A stretch of 35,616 nucleotides of DNA from Mycobacterium sp. (GTDB lineage Bacteria > Actinomycetota > Actinomycetes > Mycobacteriales > Mycobacteriaceae). A program made the position numbers and the translations under genes. Below the pieces are notes generated by a model. The model was not told where the DNA came from and searched no databases. It worked only from the letters and a program-made list of their open reading frames with translations. Of the stretch, positions 25,837 to 33,486 are shown in pieces; the stretch's first letter is position 1; the number at the start of each line of letters is the position of its first letter. The DNA lies in NCBI GenBank assembly GCA_020438845.1, contig JAGQTV010000048.1:1-35616 (forward strand). Direction: 5' to 3'.

Positions 25837-26718
25837 CTACAGCGTCCCGATGCTCTCTGAGCTGTTCTGGGCGAAGCCCCAGTCCAGCAGCGTGGCAGCC
25901 TGGTCCCAATAGGTGGGTCCGCCATCGCGGACCAATCCGTACATCATGGCGATGACCAGGCGGCGGCCGTCGCGTTCGGCGGCGCCGACGAACGTCTTGC
26001 GGGCAGCGTTGGTATAGCCGGTTTTACCGCCGATCGCGCCCGGATAGCGGACCAGCAGTTCGTCCTGATTGATCAGCGGCCGCTCTCCGCTGTCGGTCGG
26101 GAACATCGCCGACGGCATCGCGGTGATCTGGGCGAAGACCGGGTTGGTCATCGCGGTGCGGAAGATGACCGCCAGGTCATGCGGTGACGTCCAGCCGGGG
26201 CCCCCCGGACCGTCCAGGCCGGACGGGCTGGTGGCATGGGTGTCGTAGGCGCCGATCGAGGCCGCCTTGGCATTCATCTTGTCGACGGCGATGTCGTACC
26301 CGCCGAGCATTCCGGCCAGGGCATTGGCGGCGTCGTTTCCGGATACCAGCAGGGTTGCCTCGAGTAGCTGCTGTGCGGTGTAACTGTGGCCGGGTTTGAG
26401 GCCGGCGCAGTTGCACTCCACATAGGTGTCGCTGACTTTCGCGACCGTCGTGGAGTTCAGACTCACTTCGTCGAGAGCGGTGAGCGCCAAAAGAGTTTTG
26501 ATGGTGCTGGCCGGGGGATGTGCCGCGTACATGTCGCGACCGGCCAGAACCTGGCCCGTGTCCATGTCCGCGACGATCCAGGCCGGTGCGGGGCCGTCCG
26601 GGATGGTGGCCGAGCCTGCTGGCTGGACGCTGGGTTCGGCAACCGCCGGGGAACTGACACCGACAACGGCGGTGCTGAGAAGGAGAGACGTTGCGAGGGC
26701 GGTCACGAGCCTGGACAT
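25837..26718 (-). CDS. dacB2: DacB2, D-alanyl-D-alanine carboxypeptidase
   Basis: The product has 293 residues from the ATG at 26718; a TTG two codons earlier is less likely. A signal peptide ends near residue 27 (AVAEPSV). Active-site motifs are PASTIK (Ser71, Lys74), VSGN and GGKTGYTN. The CNC pair (VECNCAGL) and the end YWDQAATLLDWGFAQN closely match M. tuberculosis DacB2 (Rv2911). It edits peptidoglycan stem peptides in the cell wall. It is next to the Rv2910c-like gene, as in M. tuberculosis, and convergent with the PAP2 gene with only 3 bases between them. Confidence 0.93.
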   Translation of the reverse strand: MSRLVTALATSLLLSTAVVGVSSPAVAEPSVQPAGSATIPDGPAPAWIVADMDTGQVLAGRDMYAAHPPASTIKTLLALTALDEVSLNSTTVAKVSDTYVECNCAGLKPGHSYTAQQLLEATLLVSGNDAANALAGMLGGYDIAVDKMNAKAASIGAYDTHATSPSGLDGPGGPGWTSPHDLAVIFRTAMTNPVFAQITAMPSAMFPTDSGERPLINQDELLVRYPGAIGGKTGYTNAARKTFVGAAERDGRRLVIAMMYGLVRDGGPTYWDQAATLLDWGFAQNSSESIGTL

Positions 26719-26771
26719 AGGCAAAGAGACTAACCAATGGGCTGGAACCGGAGGGTGTTGAATCTATAGAC

Positions 26772-27215
26772 ATGCTGAGCCTGGCGGAGATTTCCGACCG
26801 TCTTGAGATCCAGCAGTTGCTGGTGGACTACGCGACTGCGATCGATCAGCGGCGCTTCGATAACCTCGACCGGGTCTTCACCCCCGACGCCTACATCGAC
26901 TACCGCGCGATGGGCGGGATCGACGGAATCTTCCCGCAGGTGAAGGCCTGGCTGGCCGAGGTTTTGCCACACTTTCCTGCATATGCCCATCTGATCGGCA
27001 ACATCGACCTGCGACTGGCCGGTGACACCGCCTCCGGCCGGACGATGTGCTTCAACCCTCTCAAGATCGGCCCCACGAAGATCGTCGAGGACGGACCCGC
27101 CGAGACCCAGGTCCTGTTCTGTGCACTGTGGTACGACGACGAATTCCTCCGGACCGACGACGGGTGGCGCATCTCCCGACGGGTGGAGGCCAAGTGCATG
27201 GACAAACTGCTGTAG
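26772..27215 (+). CDS. SnoaL-like (NTF2-fold) protein, Rv2910c-like
   Basis: The product has 147 residues. The N-terminus EISDRLEIQQLLVDYATAIDQRRFDNLDRVFTPDA is the signature of the SnoaL-like group of the NTF2-fold superfamily. A cone-shaped domain follows, ending in a DGWRISRRVE strand. Members include ring cyclases, dehydratases and many proteins of unknown role, so no reaction can be named. The position beside dacB2 and rpsP matches Rv2910c. A TCTATAGA palindrome lies directly upstream of the ATG; no well-spaced ribosome site is seen. Confidence 0.8.
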   Translation: MLSLAEISDRLEIQQLLVDYATAIDQRRFDNLDRVFTPDAYIDYRAMGGIDGIFPQVKAWLAEVLPHFPAYAHLIGNIDLRLAGDTASGRTMCFNPLKIGPTKIVEDGPAETQVLFCALWYDDEFLRTDDGWRISRRVEAKCMDKLL

Positions 27216-27221
27216 TTCGCC

Positions 27222-27257
27222 GATTTCCGGCTTGGTTGCCGAATCTGGCACAATCGA
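27222..27257 (+). promoter_or_regulatory. rpsP promoter, same module as the rplS promoter
   Basis: GATTTC (27222-27227), 13 bases, then GAATCTGGCACAAT (27241-27254), followed by CGA. CACAAT serves as the -10 element. The same two blocks with the same 13-base gap occur upstream of rplS. The transcript would start near 27261, giving a leader of about 80 bases before rpsP. Confidence 0.6.
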
Positions 27258-27343
27258 CGGCTGGCCACGCGAGGCAAAACCGGATTCCGGCATCCCGCCG
27301 GTGATCGCTGAATTGCAGCGTGCGACACAGGAGAAGTTCATTC

Positions 27344-27823
27344 ATGGCTGTCAAGATCAAGCTCACCCGGCTTGGCAAGATCCGCAATCCCCAGTACCGC
27401 ATCGCCATCGCTGACGCACGCTCCCGTCGGGACGGTCGCGCGATCGAGATCATCGGCCGCTACCACCCCAAGGAGGAGCCGAGCCTGATCGAGGTGGACT
27501 CCGAGCGTGCGCAGTACTGGCTCGGGGTCGGCGCTCAGCCCACCGAGCCAGTCCTCAAGCTGCTCAAGATCACCGGTGACTGGCAGAAGTTCAAGGGCCT
27601 GCCCGGTGCTGAGGGCACGCTGAAGGTAAAGCCCCCGAAGCCGACCAAGCTCGAGCTTTTCAACGCCGCCCTGGCCGCTGCCGACGGCGCGCCCTCCGGT
27701 GAGGCGACGCAGCTGAAGAAGAAGAAGGCCCCGGCCAAGAAGGCCGAAGAGAAGGCTGACGCCGAGGCTGCTGACGCGCCTGCCGAAGCTGCCGCAGAGT
27801 CCGCTGAGCCGGCCGCAGAATGA
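27344..27823 (+). CDS. rpsP: Ribosomal protein S16 (bS16)
   Basis: The product has 159 residues from the ATG at 27344, with AGGAGAA at 27329-27335. The first 80 residues are standard bS16 ([32 protein letters not shown]). A mycobacterial extension rich in Lys, Ala and Glu makes the rest. It is a component of the 30S subunit. It starts the rpsP-khpA-rimM-trmD operon, and its stop overlaps khpA (ATGA). Confidence 0.97.
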   Translation: MAVKIKLTRLGKIRNPQYRIAIADARSRRDGRAIEIIGRYHPKEEPSLIEVDSERAQYWLGVGAQPTEPVLKLLKITGDWQKFKGLPGAEGTLKVKPPKPTKLELFNAALAAADGAPSGEATQLKKKKAPAKKAEEKADAEAADAPAEAAAESAEPAAE

Positions 27824-28062
27824 GTTCGGTCGTCGTCGACGCCGTGGAGCATCTGGTCCGCGGGATCGTCGACAACCCCGACGACGTTCGTGTCGATCTC
27901 GTGACCAATCGGCGCGGACGCACCGTCGAGGTGCATGTGAATCCCGATGACCTGGGCAAGGTCATCGGCCGCGGCGGCCGTACCGCCACCGCGCTGCGGA
28001 CCCTGGTCGCCGGTATCGGCGGCCGCGGGATCCGGGTCGACGTGGTGGACACCGACCAGTAG
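27820..28062 (+). CDS. khpA: KhpA, small KH-domain RNA-binding protein
   Basis: The product has 80 residues, a single KH domain with the RNA-binding loop in [12 protein letters not shown]. It is the counterpart of Rv2908c. KhpA usually partners with KhpB (Jag) to bind RNA and influence cell growth or division. It is translationally coupled to rpsP through ATGA, and rimM follows after 15 bases. Confidence 0.94.
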   Translation: MSSVVVDAVEHLVRGIVDNPDDVRVDLVTNRRGRTVEVHVNPDDLGKVIGRGGRTATALRTLVAGIGGRGIRVDVVDTDQ

Positions 28063-28077
28063 CGCCGGCTGACCGGT

Positions 28078-28605
28078 ATGGAGCTCGTGGTCGGGCGGGT
28101 CATCAAACCCCACGGCATTACTGGGGAACTCGTTGTCGACATCCGTACCGATGACCCTGAGGAGCGGTTCGCACCCGGAAACAGGCTCCGGCTCAAACCT
28201 TCCCGCGGTGAAGGGCGGCCCCGCGAGATCGAAGTCGAGTCGGCCCGTCCGCATAGCGGACGTCTGCTGGTCCGGCTGGTCGGTGTGACTGACCGGTCCG
28301 GGGCAGACGCGTTGCGCGGCAACCTGTTTGTCGTCGACTCGACCGCCCTGCCGCCGTTGGACGACCCCGACGAGTTCTACGATCACGAACTCGAAGGCAT
28401 GACCGCGCGCACGGTGGACGGCAGCGAAATCGGGACCGTGGCCGAAGTGCTGCATACCGCGGCCGGCGAATTGCTTTCGGTGCGTACCGCTGCCGGCGCC
28501 GAGATCCTGGTGCCCTTCGTCACCTCGATCGTGCCGTCGGTGTCGCGGGCCGAACGTGTGGTTCAGATCGACCCGCCGGAAGGCCTGCTGGACTTGGAGT
28601 CCTGA
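28078..28605 (+). CDS. rimM: RimM, 16S rRNA processing factor
   Basis: The product has 175 residues. The N-terminal RimM domain begins [17 protein letters not shown], and a C-terminal PRC-barrel (from about 95: [11 protein letters not shown]) ends with [22 protein letters not shown]. It binds ribosomal protein S19 and assists maturation of the 30S head. The TrmD GTG starts one base after the stop. Confidence 0.96.
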   Translation: MELVVGRVIKPHGITGELVVDIRTDDPEERFAPGNRLRLKPSRGEGRPREIEVESARPHSGRLLVRLVGVTDRSGADALRGNLFVVDSTALPPLDDPDEFYDHELEGMTARTVDGSEIGTVAEVLHTAAGELLSVRTAAGAEILVPFVTSIVPSVSRAERVVQIDPPEGLLDLES

Positions 28606-28606
28606 C

Positions 28607-29296
28607 GTGCGCATCGACGTCATCACGATCTTCCCCGACTATCTGCAGCCGATCCGGCAGTCCCTGCCCGGCAAGGCGATTGAGTCGGGCGTCGTCGACT
28701 TCGCCGTACATGATCTGCGGCGGTGGACTCACGACGTGCACCACTCGGTGGATGACGCCCCGTACGGCGGTGGACCGGGAATGGTGATGAAGGCCCCGGT
28801 CTGGGGTGAGGCCCTCGACGAAATCTGCACGCCGCAAAGCGTTTTGGTAGTCCCCACTCCCGCCGGCCGGCTATTCACCCAGGTCACCGCCCAGCAGTGG
28901 GCAGCCGAACAGCACCTGGTCTTCGCCTGCGGTCGGTACGAGGGCATTGACCATCGCGTCGTTGAACACGCTGCCACCCGTATGCGCGTCGAGGAAGTCT
29001 CCATCGGCGACTACGTGTTGGCCGGAGGAGAGGCCGCCGCGCTTGTGATGATCGAGGCGGTGGTTCGGTTGATACCCAACGTTCTGGGCAATCCGCTCTC
29101 CAACCAGGACGATTCACATGCGCCCGAACAGGACGGCCTGTTGGAGGGGCCCAGTTACACGCGCCCTCCGGTGTGGCGAGGTCTGGGGGTTCCTCAGGTG
29201 CTGCTGTCCGGTGATCATGCGAAAGTCGCGGCCTGGCGGCGCGCGCAATCTCTGGAACGAACACAGGAACGTCGCCCGGACCTGTTGCCGGAGTAG
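28607..29296 (+). CDS. trmD: TrmD, tRNA (guanine-37-N1)-methyltransferase
   Basis: The product has 229 residues from the GTG at 28607 ([12 protein letters not shown]); frames reading farther upstream overlap rimM. The SPOUT trefoil-knot core is seen as [13 protein letters not shown] and [24 protein letters not shown], then the linker and the C-terminal helical domain ([25 protein letters not shown]). It methylates G37 of tRNAs reading CNN codons to prevent frameshifting. It is the last gene of the operon. Confidence 0.97.
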   Translation: MRIDVITIFPDYLQPIRQSLPGKAIESGVVDFAVHDLRRWTHDVHHSVDDAPYGGGPGMVMKAPVWGEALDEICTPQSVLVVPTPAGRLFTQVTAQQWAAEQHLVFACGRYEGIDHRVVEHAATRMRVEEVSIGDYVLAGGEAAALVMIEAVVRLIPNVLGNPLSNQDDSHAPEQDGLLEGPSYTRPPVWRGLGVPQVLLSGDHAKVAAWRRAQSLERTQERRPDLLPE

Positions 29297-29315
29297 GGGT
29301 AAAACGACCCCCGGC
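29287..29315. terminator. Hairpin between trmD and the convergent lppW-like gene
   Basis: GCCGG (29287-29291) pairs with CCGGC (29311-29315), and GGGT (29297-29300) pairs with ACCC (29307-29310). The left arm has a five-base bulge that contains the trmD stop. It lies between convergent gene ends, so a terminator is plausible though the stem is imperfect. Confidence 0.4.
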
Positions 29316-29323
29316 TTCCCCGC

Positions 29324-30295
29324 CTAAATGCGCCCGCCGGGAAAGATCTCCTTCACCGTGGCGGTAATGGTGTTGCGTGCGGTGACATCGTCAACCGGCT
29401 GCATCGATCCGATGGCGATAACGTACCGCCGATCGCTGCCCACGGCTCCGGTGGACATGTGCAACCAATTGTTGCCGTTCCAGCAGCACATCCAACCTTG
29501 TTTCACCGCAACGGGTTCGGCGAACAACCCATCGGGAATGCCGAACCGCTGGGGGTAGCCGTCGACGCCGACGGGCTTGGAGGCGGCCAGGTTCGACACG
29601 ATCAGGTTGGCGGCCTGTGCAGGCAGGCCTCCGGTTCCATCGAGGAGTTTGGCGTAGTAGTGCACCAGATCGTCGGTGGTGCTCATGGTGTTCCACCAGT
29701 TGCCGTCGTAGGGGGCGGTGGTCTTGGTCAGTCCGTACCGTGCGGCAACCCGGTCGACGACGGCGTTTCCGCCACCGCGGACCCAGAAATCGTCGGCCGC
29801 AAAGTCGTCGGAGGACTGCAGCATCACCTCGAGGGCCTGCTGGTCCTGGGCGCTCAGTGGCGCCTTCCGCTGTGCGGACTGCATTAGCAGGTCGTCGGCG
29901 ATGAAAAGCTTGGCCACCGAAGCGATGGGGAAGGGCGCTTGGTCTCCGGTGGAGACCTGCTTGCCGGTACGGCGGTCGAGCAGCGTGAAGCTGACGTCGG
30001 CGCCGCTGGCCTGGGCGTCAGAGATTGCCTTGCGGGCCGCGGCTTCCAGTTTGGCCGTCGTTTCCGGCACTGCGGGCGCCGCCAGCGGGCCCGGTGCCGC
30101 CGGGGGGCCGGCTGTCTTCGTTCGGGGCGTGACCACCACCGCCTGGGGAACTCCGTCGGGGCCGGCTACCAGGAGGGTGACCGGCCGGGAGTGGTCGGCG
30201 GGTTGGTTCATCAGCTGTCCGGCCGCCGCGCCGATGAGCAACCCGGCCGAAGCCGCGGAGGCAGCGACGGCAAGCGTGGACGGTCGACGTCGCAT
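29324..30295 (-). CDS. lppW: LppW-like exported beta-lactamase-fold protein with degenerate motifs
   Basis: The product has 323 residues from the ATG at 30295 with GGAGAGG just upstream. A basic N-terminus and hydrophobic segment (to about residue 28) act as a signal or membrane anchor, with a Pro/Ala linker after it. The domain from about 80 has a serine beta-lactamase/penicillin-binding fold. SVAK (Ser126 to Lys129) is intact, but the second motif is SDD (162-164) instead of SxN, and the KTG position reads KQG followed by a CC pair. Position matches LppW (Rv2905). However, no lipobox cysteine is visible here, so it is probably not a lipoprotein. Catalytic activity is doubtful. Confidence 0.8.
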   Translation of the reverse strand: MRRRPSTLAVAASAASAGLLIGAAAGQLMNQPADHSRPVTLLVAGPDGVPQAVVVTPRTKTAGPPAAPGPLAAPAVPETTAKLEAAARKAISDAQASGADVSFTLLDRRTGKQVSTGDQAPFPIASVAKLFIADDLLMQSAQRKAPLSAQDQQALEVMLQSSDDFAADDFWVRGGGNAVVDRVAARYGLTKTTAPYDGNWWNTMSTTDDLVHYYAKLLDGTGGLPAQAANLIVSNLAASKPVGVDGYPQRFGIPDGLFAEPVAVKQGWMCCWNGNNWLHMSTGAVGSDRRYVIAIGSMQPVDDVTARNTITATVKEIFPGGRI

Positions 30296-30639
30296 GGTCC
30301 TCTCCTCGGGTCGGTGGCAACGGACGAGATGTTGCTGAAGGGCGGGTATTCAGTGGACGTCGCGAGTGAGCCGACCTTCGCAAATGCCCAGGAATTAGGG
30401 TATCTGAACTCTTTGTACCGCACGTAAATCCCGCGAAGCGGGAGGTTCCCGGTGTCGGCGGGTCCGCCTGCGGGGTTCGGTGCGATTTCGCCGTCGAGGC
30501 CTGAATCTGGCACAATTGAGCAGTTCCCGCGCGGGCCTGGTTCGGCCTGCTGCGAAAACCACCCCGTTGACCACCGGCTCGGTGTTGTCAGGGCCCACGC
30601 GCCCGGCCGACCGCAGCCCGACCGCAAGGATATGGCCAG
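30296..30639 (+). other. 344-base intergenic region upstream of rplS
   Basis: No gene is supported here. It holds two small GC hairpins (TCCCGC/GCGGGA at 30429-30443 and GGCGG/CCGCC at 30457-30468), the rplS promoter (30484-30519) and a leader of about 115 bases. A CCCGCGCGGG palindrome lies near the leader's 5' end (30526-30535). The leader could carry an L19 autoregulatory structure; none of the known leader motifs was recognised. The left part should also contain the lppW promoter, which I could not identify. Confidence 0.5.
30484..30519 (+). promoter_or_regulatory. rplS promoter, same module as the rpsP promoter
   Basis: GATTTC (30484-30489), 13 bases, then GAATCTGGCACAAT (30503-30516), followed by TGA. 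Both blocks and their spacing are the same as upstream of rpsP, 3.3 kb away. CACAAT is the likely -10 element. Confidence 0.6.
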
Positions 30640-30981
30640 ATGAACACGCTGGACTTCGTCGACCAGGCGTCGCTACGCGACGACATTCCCACTTTCGGCC
30701 CTGGTGACACCATCAACGTTCACGTCAAGGTCATCGAAGGCAACAAGCAGCGCATCCAGGTCTTCAAGGGCGTGGTGTTGCGCCGTTCCGGCGGCGGTAT
30801 CCGGGAGACCTTCACCGTCCGTAAGGAAAGCTACGGCGTCGGCGTCGAGCGCACCTTCCCGGTGCACTCGCCCAACATTGACCACATCGAGGTCGTTACC
30901 CGCGGCGATGTGCGCCGCGCCAAGCTCTACTACTTGCGTGCTCTGCGTGGCAAAAAGGCCAAGATCAAGGAAAAGCGCTGA
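30640..30981 (+). CDS. rplS: Ribosomal protein L19 (bL19)
   Basis: The product has 113 residues from the ATG at 30640, with AAGGA about 10 bases upstream. It contains the standard bL19 core: [28 protein letters not shown], the RR(S)[12 protein letters not shown] loop and a basic C-terminus ([17 protein letters not shown]). It sits at the subunit interface of the 50S particle. It heads the group rplS-lepB-rnhB-DUF2469. Confidence 0.97.
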   Translation: MNTLDFVDQASLRDDIPTFGPGDTINVHVKVIEGNKQRIQVFKGVVLRRSGGGIRETFTVRKESYGVGVERTFPVHSPNIDHIEVVTRGDVRRAKLYYLRALRGKKAKIKEKR

Positions 30982-31045
30982 GCTTCGACACCGATTCGGC
31001 CGTGGGTGCCGGGATTTGGTCGCGGCGGATGACTACGCTGATCCC

Positions 31046-31867
31046 GTGGCTGATCGCGTGACCGATACCCCTGACCCGGCCGATTCGACACCGGAGGGCC
31101 CACCAGCGGAGGCGTCCGAGGAACCGGCGAAGGGCTCGAAGAAGTCGGCGCTGCGTGAGGGCGCGATCCTGGTCGGGACCGCCCTGATCCTCTATTACGT
31201 GATGTTGACGTTCATCGCGCGCCCGTATCTGATTCCTTCGGAGTCGATGGAGCCCACCTTGCACGGTTGCAAGGGCTGTGTCGGTGACCGGATCATGGTC
31301 GACAAGCTCACCTACCGGTTCAGCAAACCGGAACCCGGAGACGTCATCGTCTTCAAGGGCCCACCTAACTGGAGCCTCGGCTACAAGTCGATTCGCTCGC
31401 ACAACCCGGCCATTCGGACGGTGCAGAATGCGTTGTCCTTCATCGGATTCGTTCCACCGGACGAGAACGACTTGGTCAAGCGCGTGATCGCGGTGGGTGG
31501 TCAGACGGTGGAGTGCCGGGCCGACACCGGTCTGACGGTGGACGGCAAGCCGCTCAATGAGCCCTACCTCGATGCGGCGACGATGATGGCCGACCCGGTG
31601 ATCTACCCCTGCCTGGGCAACGAGTTCGGTCCGGTGAAGGTGCCCGATGGCCGACTCTGGGTCATGGGCGACAACCGCACTCATTCGGCGGACTCTCGCG
31701 CGCACTGCACCAGCACACCGGCTGAGGCGCAGAAGGGCATCTTGTGCACCGGTAATCCCGACTCAGGCACGGTGCCCGTCAGCGATGTGATCGGAAAGGC
31801 CCGTTTCATCGCATGGCCGCCGTCGCGGTGGGGCGGTGTGTCCTCGGTGGACCCGCAGCAGGGCTGA
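31046..31867 (+). CDS. lepB: LepB, type I signal peptidase
   Basis: The product has 273 residues from the GTG at 31046; a GTG at 31058 is also possible, and neither has a clear ribosome site. A charged cytosolic N-terminus precedes one membrane helix (about 39-58). The catalytic serine is in PSESMEPT (Ser67) and the general base lysine in [10 protein letters not shown] (Lys145). Box E reads [12 protein letters not shown]. An actinobacterial insertion with Cys residues is present (HGCKGCVGD). It removes signal peptides from Sec/Tat-exported proteins on the outer membrane face. It ends one base before rnhB. Confidence 0.96.
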   Translation: MADRVTDTPDPADSTPEGPPAEASEEPAKGSKKSALREGAILVGTALILYYVMLTFIARPYLIPSESMEPTLHGCKGCVGDRIMVDKLTYRFSKPEPGDVIVFKGPPNWSLGYKSIRSHNPAIRTVQNALSFIGFVPPDENDLVKRVIAVGGQTVECRADTGLTVDGKPLNEPYLDAATMMADPVIYPCLGNEFGPVKVPDGRLWVMGDNRTHSADSRAHCTSTPAEAQKGILCTGNPDSGTVPVSDVIGKARFIAWPPSRWGGVSSVDPQQG

Positions 31868-31868
31868 T

Positions 31869-32618
31869 ATGCCCCCCAACAAGACCGGCTTGGCGACTTG
31901 GCCTCCGCGCACCGTCATCCGGCGGTCGTCGGGGCTGCGGACCCTGGAATCGGCGCTGTATCGCAGCGGTTTGGGCCCGGTGGCCGGCGTCGACGAGGTT
32001 GGCCGCGGCGCCTGTGCGGGGCCGCTGGTGGTCGCTGCCTGCGTCCTGGGGCCCAATCGCCTGGAGAGTCTTGCTGCCCTCGATGACTCCAAAAAGCTCA
32101 CCGCCAAGGCTCGCGAGGTGCTCTTCCCCCTGATCCGCCGCTATGCGTTGGCTTATCACGTGGTATTCATCCCGGCTGCTGAAGTGGACGTGCGTGGTGT
32201 GCATGCGGCGAACATCGAGGGCATGCGCCGCGCGGTCGCGGGGTTGTCGGTGCGACCCGGTTATGTGCTCTCCGATGGGTTCCGGGTGCCCGGTCTGCCC
32301 GTACCGTCGCTGCCGGTGATCGGTGGTGACGCCGCAGCGGCATGCATCGCGGCGGCCAGCGTGCTGGCCAAAGTGAGCCGAGACCGGCTGATGGTGTCGA
32401 TGGACTCCGATCATCCCGGTTACGGATTCGCCGAGCACAAGGGCTACAGCACACCCTCGCATGCAACGGCCTTGGCCGAACGCGGGCCATGCAGCCAGCA
32501 CCGGCAGTCGTTCATCAACGTCCGGCGGGCCGGTGGTGCTCTGGTGGCGGAGTTCGCGGTGGGTCAAGATGGAAGCACGTCGTTTGAGACGGCCAGGACA
32601 GAAGGACAGCTGAGCTGA
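31869..32618 (+). CDS. rnhB: RNase HII
   Basis: The product has 249 residues from the ATG at 31869. The catalytic acidic pair is in [14 protein letters not shown] (Asp42, Glu43), with the later carboxylates in LDDSKKLTA and LSDGF. The helix [13 protein letters not shown] and the YGFAEHKGY(S)T segment are characteristic. It cuts the RNA strand of RNA-DNA hybrids and misincorporated ribonucleotides. It is coupled to lepB upstream and overlaps the next gene by one base (TGATG). Confidence 0.96.
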   Translation: MPPNKTGLATWPPRTVIRRSSGLRTLESALYRSGLGPVAGVDEVGRGACAGPLVVAACVLGPNRLESLAALDDSKKLTAKAREVLFPLIRRYALAYHVVFIPAAEVDVRGVHAANIEGMRRAVAGLSVRPGYVLSDGFRVPGLPVPSLPVIGGDAAAACIAAASVLAKVSRDRLMVSMDSDHPGYGFAEHKGYSTPSHATALAERGPCSQHRQSFINVRRAGGALVAEFAVGQDGSTSFETARTEGQLS

Positions 32619-32923
32619 TGAGCGCTGAGGATCTCGAGAAGTACGAAACCGAGATGGAGCTGTCCCTGTATCGCGAGTACAAGGACATCGTCGGGCAGTT
32701 CAGCTACGTCGTTGAAACCGAACGTCGCTTCTACCTGGCCAACAGCGTCGAGTTGGTGCCGCGAAACACCGATTCCGAGGTGTACTTCGAATTGCGGTTG
32801 GCCGACGCGTGGGTGTGGGACATGTATCGTCCCGCCCGCTTCGTCAAGCAGGTTCGGGTGATCACCTTCAAGGACGTCAACATCGAAGAGGTCGAAAAGC
32901 CGGAGTTGCGGCTACCGGAGTAG
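32618..32923 (+). CDS. DUF2469 protein, Rv2901c-like
   Basis: The product has 101 residues, highly acidic and aromatic ([38 protein letters not shown] is the family start). It is conserved across actinobacteria directly after rnhB. The function is unknown to me. The position in the rplS-lepB-rnhB run and its cytosolic character are all that can be said. GAAGGA precedes the start at 32618. Confidence 0.93.
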   Translation: MSAEDLEKYETEMELSLYREYKDIVGQFSYVVETERRFYLANSVELVPRNTDSEVYFELRLADAWVWDMYRPARFVKQVRVITFKDVNIEEVEKPELRLPE

Positions 32924-32960
32924 TGAGGTCGGCGCAGTCCGTGGTTGCTTAGCGGCCTGA

Positions 32961-32998
32961 GGATAACCGGGCCACTGGGGATAACCGGGCCTCCAGTG
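32961..32998. repeat. 18-base direct repeat before yraN
   Basis: GGATAACCGGGCC occurs at 32961-32973 and 32979-32991 with a period of 18 bases. CACTGG (32973-32978) and CCAGTG (32993-32998) form an inverted pair around the second copy. It lies 50-85 bases upstream of the yraN start and may be an operator or promoter-linked repeat. Confidence 0.5.
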
Positions 32999-33044
32999 CG
33001 GTTTCAGGAACTATCGTGTCGTCCGCGTCGCCGACGCTGGTGCC

Positions 33045-33431
33045 ATGACGACATCGGCGCCGCTGACACCCAACCAACTCGGTGCGTTGGGGGAGCAGGT
33101 GGCTGTCGAGTATCTGGTCGGCCTCGGGTTGCACATCGCACAACGCAATTGGCGTTGTCGGTATGGAGAATTGGACATCATCGCTGTCGAGGGCGATGGC
33201 CGGCAGGGTGGCACTGCGGTTTTTGTGGAGGTCAAGACCCGCTCAGGTGACGGGTTCGGGGGACTCGAGCAGGCGGTGACGCCCCAGAAAGTTCGCCGCA
33301 TCCGACGGTTGGCGGGTATCTGGCTGTCCGGCCAGGACGCCGTCTGGTCGCACGTCCGCATCGACGTCATCGGTGTGCGGATCGGCGGCCGGCGCACGCC
33401 CGAGGTGATGCATCTGCGTGGTGTGGGCTGA
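33045..33431 (+). CDS. YraN/UPF0102 family putative nuclease
   Basis: The product has 128 residues from the ATG at 33045. The restriction-endonuclease-like core is visible: LGEQVAVEYL, RYGELDIIAVEG and VFVEVKTRSGDGFGG (Glu, Asp, Glu-x-Lys). It corresponds to Rv2898c. The family usually sits beside comM/dprA, as here, and is thought to act on DNA, perhaps Holliday junctions. The role is not established. Its stop lies inside the first copy of a 30-bp tandem repeat. Confidence 0.9.
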   Translation: MTTSAPLTPNQLGALGEQVAVEYLVGLGLHIAQRNWRCRYGELDIIAVEGDGRQGGTAVFVEVKTRSGDGFGGLEQAVTPQKVRRIRRLAGIWLSGQDAVWSHVRIDVIGVRIGGRRTPEVMHLRGVG

Positions 33432-33482
33432 TGGCATCGGGTAGGTGGGTGGGTGGGCTGATGGCACCGGTTGGGTGGTTGG
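33423..33482. repeat. 30-bp tandem repeat at the yraN-comM junction
   Basis: Two copies, 33423-33452 and 33453-33482, match at 26 of 30 positions (both begin GTGGGCTGATGGCA). They hold the yraN stop and end four bases before the comM GTG. Because the unit is a multiple of three, copy number would change the spacing without disturbing the upstream comM frame. Confidence 0.85.
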
Positions 33483-33486
33483 TCTA

